Below, piece by piece: positions 23,501-38,400 of a DNA stretch of 64,000 nucleotides; position 1 is the stretch's first letter; every line of letters begins with the position of its first letter. The notes beneath the pieces are model-generated. The model was not told the DNA's origin. It did no database searches and saw only the letters and a list, made by a program, of their open reading frames with translations. The position numbers and the translations under genes were made by a program. Source of the stretch: Dysidea avara (lineage: Eukaryota; Porifera; Demospongiae; Dictyoceratida; Dysideidae); NCBI RefSeq assembly GCF_963678975.1, contig NC_089278.1:9141479-9205478 (forward strand). Direction: 5' to 3'.

Positions 23501-24649
23501 CACTAGCTGTCACTACCTGCATAATAAATAGTTCAATGTTTTTCAGTACTTTGTGACATGACTCCTTGCTATAGTTTTGTGCAACATAGTGATATGGATG
23601 TGTCTATCAAGCAAGACACTTCTATCATGGCTGTCTATAGTGTGTAGTCAAGCAACTACAAAGCAAGGCTGACTGAGGTACTGTGCAATTCAATCATGGT
23701 TCATGGTTTCAGTAGCCTTGCCAGTATTTTTTCTGTAAATACAGGCTGGCTAGCAAGACTTTGAATTACACACAGCATAATTTGCAATCCATTGTAAGGA
23801 TCTACTTCTTACAATATAAGCCTTTACACTGATGCTTTGAATTCAGTCATAGTGGAGAGGAACTCTCAATAATAAGTTATTAACAAAGCAAACTGCATAA
23901 GTCAACATTTAAAGAGTCCATAATGGGACTCTGATGGACCCTTGCTTAAACTGAATGTTGCAATCTGATGTACAAAAGCCTCGGAAGATGAAGGGGTTAG
24001 TCACTTGGAAATTCCTTGACAAAATTTGAAATCTGGCATTAATTAAAATTTCCCTCATATTTTACTGAAGAAAACCATGGAAGATCTCGCTTGTAATTTA
24101 ATTTATGACTGTTTAATATATTAAGTTACGTGGAAATATTAGCATCTGACAAATTTCATAATTTCAGCATTTTCACTAAGTGATGGACCCCCCAAAGATT
24201 GATTTATGTAGCTGACCTACGCCTTGACACTGACTTCTACAGAATGGCATAGGCACGGGTCTAGTCCTTCTGTGCTTCGGGGGAATTAGCTACCCCTTGT
24301 AACTTATATTCCCTAGCGCTAAATACTAACTTTACCTTGTGGTGTTCAGATGCACTTCCTATACCTTCAGGGAAGATTACATATTAGCTAAACGTAGCCT
24401 GGCCATTAGGCCAAAGTTCCTTGGCCACACCCCCTCCTTAGCTCTAGTCGCAAGTAATGCACAACACAGCTCACGACACAGCTCACGACACAGCTCACAA
24501 CATACACCATACACACTAGTAATATACAATACACACATTTCACATAACCGAACTGGAACAACACAAAAATAGAAGTCCACTCACGTGAAAACCTTGTGAT
24601 CTCGAGAGCTGGTGATGGAGTGCTTTAGATAGAGAAAATACCAGCAGCG

Positions 24650-26701
24650 ATGAATGAGAAAAGCTTTAAAGTTATTATTGTAGGTGACTTAGAAGTAGGG
24701 AAGACCAGCTTCATTATCAAATATACGCAGAATAAATTTTCCCAAAAGTACAAAGCAACCCTTGGAAGTAAGACGTTAAATATATAATACGTAAAGTTCG
24801 TTAAAGCCACCGTTCTGTTTTAGTGGACTGCGTCACATCAGAAGTACGAAAAACACCTACGGACGTAATCAGAGTAGCAGTGAGTTGATGTGATTGTATT
24901 ATAAGTGCAATATACCTCATAGCCATGGTTTATATATTGAACTCATGATCATGAATCCCCTTTCATTATTTGCTACACTACTGCAGAAATAGTTAACTAC
25001 ATTAGAACATTAAATTTACAAAACACTAGATTGATATCAAGATTTTATTATGAATTGCACATATTTCGACATGTGAAGGTTTAGAATTGGTTGCTAGTAT
25101 AATCAATCAAAAGTGTTCTAGTGGAGAAAACTCACTGAAAGGGTGCATGGTTTTGCTTGTGCCCAAGCCTGGTACGTACATTGGAATAACAACCTTACTG
25201 TTGATCTTCGGAGCTCAAGCTCCCAACACAGCAATTGCTGTGAATTGCATGGTTATACCAACATGTCGTGTTCAATCAGAAAATTTGGTTGCTTGTTCAA
25301 TAGAAACCTTGACTTCAATATCACCATATACCTGCCTTAGAATTGTTATGGCAATATTGAAGTCAAGGTTTCTAACTGAACAAGCAGCCCAATTTTGTAA
25401 TTAATTATAAGATGTTGTTAATCGATTCACAGCAATGTTGTATTTGGAGTTTGATTTCTGAAGTTTTAACAGTAAAATTGTTATACCGATATCTGTACCA
25501 GGCTTGGGCACAAGAAAAATCACCCTCTTAACAAGTTATCTCACTAAATATCCCACTAGAACGTTTTCAATTACATTAGTAACCAAGTTTATACCATAAG
25601 AGCACCTGCTAAAGCTGCTTTTTCACTTTTTATAGTAACCTCATGGATTTTTATATCCAATTTTAGTCAGCTTTATTTATGTTCCGAATATCTCGAAGTA
25701 TATTTATGCAAATCACAAATTTCCCTATGATTCACTGTAGGGATGTCACAACATAGAAATTTTTATTTCACATGTCATAGAGGTTTATGTCACGACATGT
25801 CGTATGTCATGACAAAATATCAACTTAACATCAGCAATATTAACTATGATATCAACAGCCAACATTGCTCATACTTATCAATTTTTCTCATATTGATTGC
25901 ATCATATTTGATCAAAAAAGCATTATTATTATTATAAGTGTGCATTATTAGGATATATTTATGTCACGACATAAAGAAGCCTATATCATATCATGGAGCT
26001 TTATGTCATGACATGTCGAATGTCACGATCATCGTAGCATCCCTAATTCACTACTGCTGGTCCCTTGATATTTTATTAGGCAGCTGTTGTATTAACATCT
26101 AGTTTAATGGACATATAGTGTAATATGTGTATAAAATACAACTTATAATATAGCTCTGGGATATTTGTGGCCAGGAGAGCAGTCGTGTTGCATTAATGCC
26201 ACAGTTCTGTAGAGGAGCACATGCCTGTATCGTAATGGTAGATATCACGAGACAGTCAACTCTAGATGGAGCAATACAGTGGAAAAAGACAGTAGACAAG
26301 CAGGCACTGTTACCTAATGGTAGTTCTATACCATGTCTCCTATTAGCCAATAAAGTATAAAATTTGCATCCTATTTAACAAAGTTTAACTTCAGATTTTT
26401 TTTAGTGTGATTTACCTGTGGGTAATGTAGCAAAAGAAGATATCGTTAAAGTCAGTGAAGAGCACAATTTTCTTAAATCAGTAGAAATCTCAGTTAAGGA
26501 AAATCAAAATGTTGCAGAATCTATAGAGTGAGTCAGCGATATAGTTGATACAGTATGTGTTATTAATATTACAGGTATTTAGTTGATGTAATGTTAGCAC
26601 AAGAAGCAAACTCTACCAAACTTAGCAGAGATGAAGTGGATAGTGCAATAAGAGACTTGGAATTTCCTCCTCAAAAGCAAAGAAATGTTTGTTGTAATTG
26701 A
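24650..26701 (+). CDS. Rab32/Rab38/Rab29-like small GTPase B
   Basis: Exons 24650-24767, 24824-24879, 26154-26354, 26406-26527 and 26575-26701 join in frame. G1 is GDLEVGKTS, and switch I is YKATLGMDC, like the Rab32 sequence YKATIGVDF. G3 reads LWDICGQESS, where most Rabs have DTAGQE and Rab32 has DIAGQE; the alanine-to-cysteine change is unusual. WKKTVDKQALLPNGSSIPC and LLLANKCDLP match the Rab32/38 group. The C-terminus NVCCN gives two cysteines for prenylation. Intron 2 (1274 bases) contains two DNA-transposon remains. It is divergent from Rab A; the two are probably an old local duplication. Confidence 0.82.
25114..25562. mobile_element. Long foldback MITE in the Rab B intron
   Basis: The ends GTTCTAGTGG and CCACTAGAAC are perfect complements. 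Farther in, TGTGCCCAAGCCTGGTAC pairs with GTACCAGGCTTGGGCACA, and near the centre GAAACCTTGACTTCAATA pairs with a downstream complement. Nearly the whole element can fold on itself. No coding capacity was seen. Confidence 0.75.
25730..26053. mobile_element. hAT-like element with near-perfect 8-base target duplication
   Basis: The target duplication is ATTCACTG at 25730-25737 and ATTCACTA at 26046-26053. The element (25738-26045) begins TAGGGATG and ends CATCCCTA. Inside, palindromes of the type ATGTCRTGACAT are repeated several times near both ends. It is non-autonomous. Confidence 0.75.
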
Positions 26702-26774
26702 GTTAAATTATGTACATTTACACCATTATAATAAAGTATCTTCACACACCAATGCAGCCAGGTTCTATTGTAGC

Positions 26775-27385
26775 CTAACCAATTTCCCAGTCCAACACGT
26801 TAAACCAGTAATATGTCATGTGGTAGCCTTCTCTGGACTCTGCATTGAAGCACCCAGGTAAGAGTGATGGTTTACAATTGCAGTTTGATAAAGGCACTGG
26901 TTCAGTGTACTTGTAGTCCCACAAGATACGGCAATTTGGGTGAGATGCATCCACAATTACAGACGAGTAGAAAATGACATCAATATAGGTGTGCTCTTTA
27001 CTGTCTAAACAAAACAACTATTGTCAGAAGTAATAATTAATGCACATACCATCTAACTCTTTTGATATTGTGTATGTGAGGGGTCCATGATCACACTCGC
27101 CCACTTGAATCTTGATGGAATCTGTCCACGATGTGTTTGGCTTCAATGGCGGGGTCTTTACTGTATGCAGACACTTCTTTCCATTGTTTTCTCCCGGGTA
27201 CCACGTGTCGTTCACTGTTAGAAGAAACGTGACAGATAGTACTTCGCCGCTGCTAGCTGATTCCAGCTTCGTTCCTGCATACGCATTTTACATTGAAGCG
27301 ATTCGATTAGCTATATTTTCTGACCTTCAGCCAGCAAACATGGTGCAGCAAACGCCAGTAAAATTATAATACACGATCGATTCAT
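26775..27385 (-). CDS. Small secreted cysteine-containing protein, family unknown
   Basis: Three exons (27325-27385, 27050-27274, 26775-27004) join in frame to 171 residues. The start MNRSCIIILLAFAAPCLLAEG is a convincing signal peptide, with cleavage probably near residue 19. The mature part is about 150 residues with seven cysteines, NDT and NTS glycosylation sequons, and aromatic-rich segments (TYIDVIFYSS, YHMTYYWFNVLDWEIG). I do not recognise the family. An ML-domain (NPC2-like) lipid binder was considered because of length and signal peptide, but the cysteine pattern was not convincing. It is convergent with Rab B (73-base gap) and lies just beyond the 3' end of PSMA5. Confidence 0.75.
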
Positions 27386-27511
27386 TGTGTTATCTTGCAA
27401 CCTTTGCAAGCAATCACGTGTGACCTCCACTAGCCACTCCCCACAGCGCGGTACTTTACGAAAGATGAATAATAATGACTATACATAATATCCTATAGTG
27501 ATTGCAGTGTT

Positions 27512-29006
<1,495 letters not shown>

Positions 29007-29230
29007 TGTGATGGTATGTCAGCTGGATAGGCACATAACACAAAATTTTATATGTAATAAAGTATTGCACAAAGAACATGTGGTAGTTAATATATTGCAG
29101 GTGACCATCAAATCAATGACTATGATAGCACAATAGGTCTACACACACGACGTCTCTTACTAGTATCTTGTACAAGGATGAAAGTAGCAACGTTGATGCA
29201 CGTGACTTTTAATTAATGCGCACTATCAAA
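29007..29230. promoter_or_regulatory. Divergent PSMA5/PMPCB promoter with E-box
   Basis: The stretch just before PMPCB-A carries AGCAACGTTGATGCACGTGA and TAATTAATGCGC. The same string of elements precedes PMPCB-B (48033-48083) and, partly decayed, the orphan exon (44090-44135). The CACGTGAC core (29199-29206) is a USF-type E-box. Conservation across three copies marks it as the PMPCB core promoter. Confidence 0.6.
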
Positions 29231-32200
29231 ATGGCTGCTGCAAGAGTAGGAAGATTTTGCAGACCGTTAATACGACCTGCTAGGAAGGTAAGAGAGAACA
29301 GCTATATTGAATTAGTTGTAATTAGGTGTTATTCACTCAGCTATTGTTACCTAGAGGATCTGCTGCCTCAACAGCCACAAATGCGTTAACTTATCAAGAG
29401 GTATATCGTGTGTTAGTAGACAAACGTCATAATTTTCATTGTAACAGTCACTATTCAATGTACCAGAGACTAAAGTGTCACAACTCAAGAATGGTTTAGC
29501 TGTTGCATCAGAAGACAGTGGAATTGGCACTTGTACAGTGAGTGTCAGTACAGGTGTCCTTTAACACTAACCACTCTAAGCTAGGTTGGACTATGGATTG
29601 ACAGCGGTAGTCGATTTGAAACATTAGAGACAAATGGGGTAGCACATTTTTTGGAACACATGGCTTTTAAGGTAAGAGCTTTGTTACATAATGATTTCAA
29701 TTTTTTTACTTATTTCCTACTGTCGCAATCATATTGAATAGAATAGTGTAGTTAAATTTAGTATGTTGCATGTTAGGGGACAAACAGAAGGAGCCAAACA
29801 CAGCTGGAGTTAGAGATAGAAAATATGGGAGGTCACCTCAATGCTTACACATCCAGAGAACAGACAGCTTACTATGCCAAGGTGTTCTCCAAAGATCTTC
29901 CTCAAGGTAAAATGTTACAGCTTATGTTGTAAGTATGTGTAATGTGTGTTGTTTTGCCATCAGCTGTGGACATATTGTCTGATATGTTGCTGGATTCCAC
30001 TCTTGGTGAAAGAGAAATACAAAGAGAGCGAAGTGTTATTTTAAGAGAAATGCAGGTTAGTTATCATGTGTAGTTGTAATAGAACTAAAATACTATACGG
30101 TACACAGTGTATTTTAAAGTATACACTATATCAACTCAAGCATGTGTAGAAAGAATTAAGGCTATGATAGATAAAAAGCTGTTCTCATTTTCACAGTGAA
30201 GTTGCAAGCATGCTATACATGCATTCAGAGCAGATTATAACTATCGTTTATCTGACATTATGTCAGATCAAAGTCTAAGTTGATCTGACGTGACCTGACA
30301 TTGTATAACAATGAATGTGCAAGGTAGCCAATCTACTCTAGGGATTTTAAATGCTTTGACATTGCAAATGATGATTATTTTGACACCTAAAACTCCTTAC
30401 ACTGCATCATTGTTAAGCCACCACATAATGAATCTATAGTAGTATTGACGATGATGAAAATCCATCCCAATGCAATTTTTTGTTTAGCTAGATCTAGAAT
30501 TTTAAACAGGGGTAGAGAAACATTATGCGTATGAGTTATACTGGGATTGAAATTAGTAAGCAATGAAGTGGATGGGCATAATTATTCTAGCTAGTAATCA
30601 TTATCATACTGCAGGACATTTAAAAGGCTGTTGAAGCCATTTGGACAGTGTCTGAACTTGATGCAGAATACACACTTTGTTGAAAGGTGAATGAGACTTT
30701 TTTTTTCAGCACTGATTGCTCTATTAGAGTAGCTGACTGCTCTATTTTAGAGTATTTTGATCCTTTTTTTTTTTAGCAGAAAGTGGTCGGCCATCCTTGA
30801 CCAATTTAGTAGGTAATCAGGCAGTCTTCAAGCTAATATATCTGATATCCAACTGCTCTGCATGCATTTATATCAATGTCTGGTCTGGTTCATAATTACA
30901 GTGAAATCTCTAATCTAATTAAGGACTAGTTTATGTCATTGGTCTCTCTACTGCTACACACATTTTTGTACTGGGTCATTATTAGGAGGTTGAAACACAA
31001 GTGGAAGAAGTGATTTTCGACCATCTCCACTCCATTGCTTATCAAGATACTCCACTGGGCTGGACCATATTAGGCCCATCAGAAAATATCAGGTAGAGCT
31101 ATATCAGTGTGATGGTATCTTAATAGTTAGTTGTGTTGTTCTTGTAGGAGCATCAGTCGTAAAGATCTTGTGGATTACATCTCCACTCACTACACTGCTC
31201 CTCACATGGTGCTGGCTGCAGCTGGAGGTGTGTGTGTGTGTGTGTGCGTGCATGCGTGCGTGTGTACATGCTTTGTTATATGAAATACAGTGATTGTGTA
31301 TGCTAGGTGTGAGCCATGAAGAATTAGTCTCACTTGCTGAGAAACACTTTGCTGGCCTATCGTCACGTGACGAATATGTTGATATTACACCTTGTAGATA
31401 CACTGGTAGTGAGGTATGTCTGTCTGTAGTATATGTACTAGTAAGAGTAAATAATGGAAGAGAGAGTATCCAACTGCCATTACTGCATCAAAAATGAGCA
31501 CATCAAGTAGAGAAGCCATCCTGGAGTGCTATCAAAGTAAGTGTTGAATGAAGTAATAAACACCTTCTAGCTCAGACTGTTTGACTTCAAATCATGCCTG
31601 GGCACTTCAAACAATCTGAGCTAGAAGGTGTTTATTACTTCATTCAACGTTTTCTTTGAAAGCACTACAGGATGGCTTCTCTACTTGAGTGCTCATTTTT
31701 GATGCAGTATATGGCAGTTGGATACTCTCTCTTCCATTATTTACTCTTGGTACTAGTGTACATAATTAAAAATGAATTAGGGATCCAAGCGATAAAAGCT
31801 ATTGAAGCAAGAGAAATGTTCCCTCACATCTATTCTTCATTGTTTCTACTGCTGCGGCATGGGCACTAGTTGGCCAGTCGCTTCGTATAGATAGATAGAT
31901 ATTTTTAACTCCACACAATCGGCTTCCTTACAGGAGAACATATTACAATATACATACGTACTATATTACAAAAACAAACACTACAGTTAGCTACAGTTAC
32001 AAGTTCAGTTACAAACAGGACAATACATACACAAAATGATCATTACAAAAACTATTCAAATAGTGTTTGGTAGTGCTATTGTGGAGGGAAGCTGGTACAA
32101 TGGGATGCTTTATATCTAAAGAATCACTGTGAGAAGGTAAAGTTGTATCGATATGGAGATTGGAGACATTAAAAAATGGCTTAACCCTTGTATGATAATG

Positions 32201-32446
32201 GGTTTAGGTGCTACCAAAGTGAATGGGTGGCTCCAAGGGGATACATCTAGTATGATGGTATTGGTGTAACATTACAGACAGGATGACATTGAATGAGATA
32301 TTGAAATGGCAGCCACTGCAAATGCTGGCAATACAGCGACATAATTAATGATCTCAAGGATTTAAATTTTCATTATCAGACGAATATGAATGAATGAGAT
32401 GTATCGATATATGAATGATGATATTACAACCTTGGGAAGACCCCTA

Positions 32447-32480
<34 letters not shown>

Positions 32481-35400
32481 GCTTTATGGTGTAAACACAC
32501 CAAAGGTCTGTTGGTAACATGTACCAACAGCCGCGAAAGTACATTACATTACATTACTTATTTACCTACTTACTTACTTACTTATATACACACATACATA
32601 CAGATTCTACAAGTAGTTCAGGTTTGAGGTGGGTGGATGTGACTGGTGGCATCTTGAGCAAGGACAGAGATAGTGCAATGAGCAATTGTTGTTATCTTCA
32701 AAGTTAGTTATAAAATGATCCCAGGGAAAAGTTTTTAGTTTTGATTTTAGCAGAGGAAACGTTAGATCCAAGTTAAGGATAGGCATGGCATTCCAGAGAG
32801 TTGGTAATCTATGGAAATAAGAATGTCTAGATACGTTATTTAAATGATGAGGGATGATCAATTTGTTGCTAGTATTAGCTGAGCTGAAGTTGATATGATC
32901 ATGAATATTGAACTGTTTAGATTGTACCTTGATTGATTTGATTGCAAATAATATATCTTGTAACTCGAACAGGTACATCAGAGGAAGGATCCTTAGTTTT
33001 ACTAGACGGGTTTTGTAACTACTGGTGTAATCATTTAATAGATACTTAGTGGCACGGTGCTGGATTTGCTCGAGAGTTAAAATGTCTTTCATCAGGTGTG
33101 GACGCCATAGTTGGGTGCAATAGAGCAGCTGAGATCGAACCATTGAAATATATAATGTGACCAATGTAGAAGTAGAATGGGTAGAAGCAATAGTACGACG
33201 TATTAGTCCCAATACCTTATATGCACGAGCAGAGATTGATTTGTAGTGTTTGTCCCAACTTAGATTCTCAGATAATATGAGCCCTAAGTCCTTGTGTGAG
33301 TCATTATGTGGTATAGTAATATCCGAAATGGTGTAGGTGGTTTCTAACTTGCATTTAAATGATAAATGTACGAATTTTTTTAGATTAAAATTCAGATCTG
33401 TCTCTCTGGACCAAGTAAATAAAGCGATGATATCTTCTTGCAGAGCGATGTAGTCAGATGTAGTACAGATGTGCATGAAACACTTGGTATCATCGGCAAA
33501 TTTTAGGAGTTGGTTTTGGTGTATATATGATGTCATGTCATTTATATAAATTAGAAATAGCATGGGGCCAAGTATGCTGCCCTGGGGCACACCTGAGAGA
33601 ACTGGCAGTAAATCGGAGTAACAGTTGTTAATGCAAACACGTTGATATCGATCAGTCAGATATTCCCCGAACCAAGCCCAGAGTGTACCAGTTATTCCAG
33701 CAGACCAAAGCTTGTTGAGCAAGATGGCATGAGATACGGTATCGAAGGCTTTACTGATATCGAAGTACACCACATCAGTTTGTGAGGGGCTGTTAATTAT
33801 GTAGTCTAGGAAAATTAGCATTTGTTGTAAGGTTGAACAGTTTTTAGTGAAACCAAACTGAGAACAACTAATATATTTACTAATGTGAGTGATAATTTTG
33901 TTGTAGATTAGTCTTTCAAGAACTTTAGATGTGTTGGATAGGAGCGAGATGGGACGATAATTTCTTACAGAACAATGGTCGCCAGCTTTGAAGATAGGTA
34001 TTACTTTGTGAATTTTCCAGCTAGAAGGTAAGGTGGCATGACGTAGTGACATGGAAAACAGATGATGTAGTAGCTCACACAGAGGTCCTGCACAGCTGTG
34101 AAGTACTTTAGGAGCAATTCTGTCAATGCCGCAAGATTTCTCAACATCTAATGAAATGAGAGCTTCAAAAACATCAGTGACAGTAATAGTTATGGAGTTT
34201 AAGGATTCATGTGTGGTGGGTAATTGTCATGGTTTGCTGGTGAAGATGAATTGTGAAAAACAGAGTGGAAATATTGATTAAACAAATTGGCCTTGCTGGA
34301 GTCAGTGCTAGCAGATGAAGAGTCAAAGTTCATGATAGGAGGATTAGTATTAGACTTAGTGATAGATTTTAGATATTTAAATATTTTGTTGTTGTTAGTT
34401 GGGGCAGAGGTGAAATTCATAGTTCTGTTTGGCTGCTTTTATTTTGTCTTGAAGAGAGTTCTCAAGGGAGTCAATGATATGGGAAATGTGATATGTTGGG
34501 TGCCGCTTATTTCTACGTCGAAGAGTTCTGAGACGTTTGATGCAGTGCCTTATTTCTGAATTGAACCATATGGGGTGTCGGTCTGAATGAACTTTATTTA
34601 CAGGAACGAACAGTTCCATGGCTGTAATTATCTGATATTCAACAATGTGCCATATATACTCAACGTCATCACTTGAATAGCATGATGTAAAGTCAGAGCA
34701 ACATAGGTAGCCATGTAAACCTTGGTAGTCACCTTTGGAATAACCAAATGTAAAGTAAGTGGTTGGCCTAGAAGACATTGTAGTACTTGTAGACAGTGAA
34801 AAGGTAATGTTGAAGTGATCAGATGGTAGTAGTGGAGTTGAATGGACTTGTAAATTGGAATATTGTCATCTAAATTAGTAAGAACCAGGTCTAGTATGTT
34901 GCCATGATTATGGGTAGGTATGTCAATGAGCTGACTTAAACCAGTCTGGAAAACCAGATCACAAAACTGATTGGAAGGAAGAGAATGACTTGACAATGAG
35001 TCCCAGTCTATGTCTGGAAAGTTAAAATCACCAAGAATGATTAATTGATCAGAAGCATTAGATAAATTTGAAAGAAAATCGAACAGGGTTTCATAATAAG
35101 TAGCAGTACTGTTGGGAGGTACGTAAACTGTGCAAACGGTGACAGGATTAGGTAGATTCAGTATGACACATATGGCTTCCAAGTTTACAGGTGAAGTTAA
35201 CTTCTGGGAGGAGATTTTGTCGTTGACTGCAATGAGGACCCCACCACCACGAGATTGACGATCGTGACGAAACAGGGTATAATTGGAGGGTAGAATTTCA
35301 TTATCAAATATGCTATCGGAAAGCCAAGTTTCTGTTAAACCAATTATATCAAACCATTTAGAGTAAACTACAGATTGGAATTTCTGGAGTTTATTTACTA

Positions 35401-38400
35401 TACTTCTGGAATTGGTATAAAAAAAAGAGAGTCATTGAGAGGTAGGTGTGACAACTTCCATTGTAGAATTACTATTAGAAGTGTTTGATGCTTCAGATCT
35501 AGATTTAGGTACAAAGGTTGAATCAACTAGTTCACCATGTATTTGGTTTTTAACGTAAATTTTAGTGCCACGAATTTTAATGTGTTTTTTATCAGTTCCT
35601 GAACTAATCAGGCTCCAACGTTCCTTTAATAGTAGTTGCTCTCTCAGCTTTTCTTCTTTGCTCATATCCGGTTTGACTTGTGTGCCTTCGGGGATTTTGG
35701 ATCTATTGTAAAGGATAGTATTTACATCAAAAGCACGAGATAATTTCACAAGTAGAGGTCTTGGCTTTGTTCTAGTTGAATCGAACTTTCCCAGTCGGAA
35801 GCAGTCTCTAATAGACTGTTCAGTGATGTCATTATTTGCTTCCTTCAAAATGTGGACACAACAATCGATATCTGACTTAGTGCGGGCACTCCTAGGAGTG
35901 CCAGTGGGTTTCTCTTTGATGCCATAAACCACGACATTGAATTTGCGATCTATGGGATTGTCAGGCACAGCTACATGTTTGTTGTTTGGTGAAGGAGTAG
36001 ACTGTGATTTGCTGGTAGAAGGTTCTGAAGTGATCAGTTGTGGCTCTGGAATGATATGTTGAGTGATACCAACAATTTTCTTGGGTTGGGGACTTTCAGC
36101 TTTCAAGTCTGTGACTTCTTTTTTGAGGCTATCAATGGCGGATGTAAGCTCATGTAGTTGCTGCTCTTGAATGGCTAGGCGACAGTGGGGACAGTAGAAT
36201 GGATCATCTCCATCTTGGTAGACTTTATAAAGTGTTTGTGAGAGACCGGCACACTGCCTGTGAATCCAGGCGTTGCAGGTACTTTCACAGTATATGGCTT
36301 CTTGTCCTTCTGCATCTTTTGTGGCATCTATGATAGGGTCCAAACAGATTGGACAGATCGTTGCATCAGAATCACCAGGTGAGTTTGGCGGTGGTCGCTT
36401 CCTCTTGGAACGTGGGGTTGTTGTCATTTTGCCGCCTCAATCTAAATAAAGAACACCATGAAGAAAAAACGAACCTGAAATCACAGTGACTAGCCTTAGG
36501 TGGTACCGTTATTAATAACATGCCACGGTACAACAGCGTCTCAACGTAGTGGCGGAGAACACGACAGGAAACAGTCCTGAGCAAAAACAGCATAAACGTT
36601 TCCCACCAGATCACGTACATTAACATGTAACAATTATTTTGTTCAATGCCAAAGTAATTTTCCCACATGGCGATGTTGTAATACCATCATTCGTATGTCT
36701 TGTCGCAATAGTTTTTATCGCTTGGATCCCTACTTCATTTTTAAATTTAAGTTTTTAAATACATGTAGCTATGATATACGTTTGTGACTGTTCTATTAGA
36801 ATATTAAACATGCTAGTGTGACTGCAGCTAGTTTATTAGAGTATCTCTAGTGAAATACACAGGACGTGTAATGTTATCTATGTGGAATACTGGGCAATGG
36901 CACAATGCCACCTTAATGACCATTCTACAGTCAACACGCATGCATGAAATTAACAATTGCAACACATAAAGCTACTACTATTAAAGCCTACAATGTTAAC
37001 TAAATACAGTCAGTATTACTGTTACATATGCAAGCATGGTCGCTTTATATAATTTCGTTGTGTCTAAATACGGAACATGTTGACACATGCCTTGATATGG
37101 CTTCGTTGTATGAAGATGACAACCAGCATGATTAAAAATAAAATGAAAAGCAAGGTGCAGACGACAGGCACTTGTTGGAACCCCAAAAGGCACATGCCAC
37201 TGGTGAGTTTGTTATTGTGGCTAGTGCTGGGCGATAGCAAAATTTTCACAAGATGATTGATAGTAATGAAAATATTACAATAACAATATTATTGTATCAC
37301 GATAGTATCTCAATGACAGATCAGTAGTTAGCTGCTTGTACAATTGAGAATTTTATACCTAATCATTGCTCCTTTCTTGTGAAAAGACAAGAATATGGTT
37401 TATGAATAGAACTACTTAGTAGTCATTTAGTGTTACATTCATCACTATAGTGTAGAGGCTAAATGCCACGAAAATTAATATCACGATTCTCGATATTTTT
37501 AGACTATTGCCCAGCTCTATTGATTGTGGTGTAAATATGTTGGTCATTTGATGCATTATTTAGCCTCTAGCTTTGTGACTGTGGTCAGGCAAGACAGTAA
37601 GGAAGACAGACTAAAATTCTAGTTTGGGTGTTGTTTTTTTCTTCTGTAAGAGTTTTATTGTTATTTCTGGCATTAGTAATTACCACTAAAACTCGTGCTT
37701 TTCATCGCATAAGATATTTGGTGAGTTTTTATGGGCAGGAATTATGGGAGCATGTGCCACTTGGGGGGGGGGGTACTACTGTATTGTATGATAATCATGT
37801 GTGTACTTGTTCCATTATTGTTTTTATAGACCAGGATCCGTGATGATGACATGCCATATGCCCATGTTGTGATTGCTGTAGAGGTAAGAATCACTTTGTC
37901 ATTGGGTGTGTAGCATATGGCTTCATGCAGTTGTGAATGTACCCTATAGTAGGAAATTTTTGAAAGGTTAAATTTTCAGAAAAGAGTGCCTGATTATAAG
38001 TTTGAAATAATATTTTCAAAAATTACCACGCTGCACCTTAGATAATTAACTAGAAGGGTTTGTGAATTCCGCGCACTAGTTAAGTGGAGGAAGCTAACAA
38101 TAGTTGCATCAATCATTTACATTAGAATATTATGTTGCTGTGATTGTAGCTACAGTTAAGTTCAACGACCATCTGCATGGCTTTGGTAGAATCGTGTCCA
38201 GTTACCCTTTCCTCTTTCGTAGCTTGACTGAACCGTGTTGTTGGACTATTTCAACTGGTCTGCAGATTGAGCTATGGCTAGTTGACTTTCTTAGCCCTTC
38301 CAGCTATTTTCACTTTGGCTAGGATAACAAGACTTCAAGATTCGTGGTCTCACTTGCGATCAAGCTCGCAATCGTGTGAAGTTGAATCGGCTTCAGTGCC

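Larger units (their letters stand above)
22275..24649. other. Repeat-filled spacer between the divergent Rab genes
   Basis: This holds two inverted-repeat elements (22332-22652 and 22824-23500). The remainder is AT-rich sequence without a recognisable gene, and near 24468-24503 there are three tandem repeats of a unit like CAGCTCACGACA. The promoters of the two Rab genes should lie at the two ends. Confidence 0.6.

Noticed and set aside
26775-27385. NPC2/ML-domain assignment of the secreted protein
   Set aside because: Length and signal peptide fit but the cysteine spacing and motifs do not clearly match.
32450-32590. Functional significance of ATT and TTAC simple repeats
   Set aside because: They are the 3' tail of the LINE and nearby microsatellite sequence.
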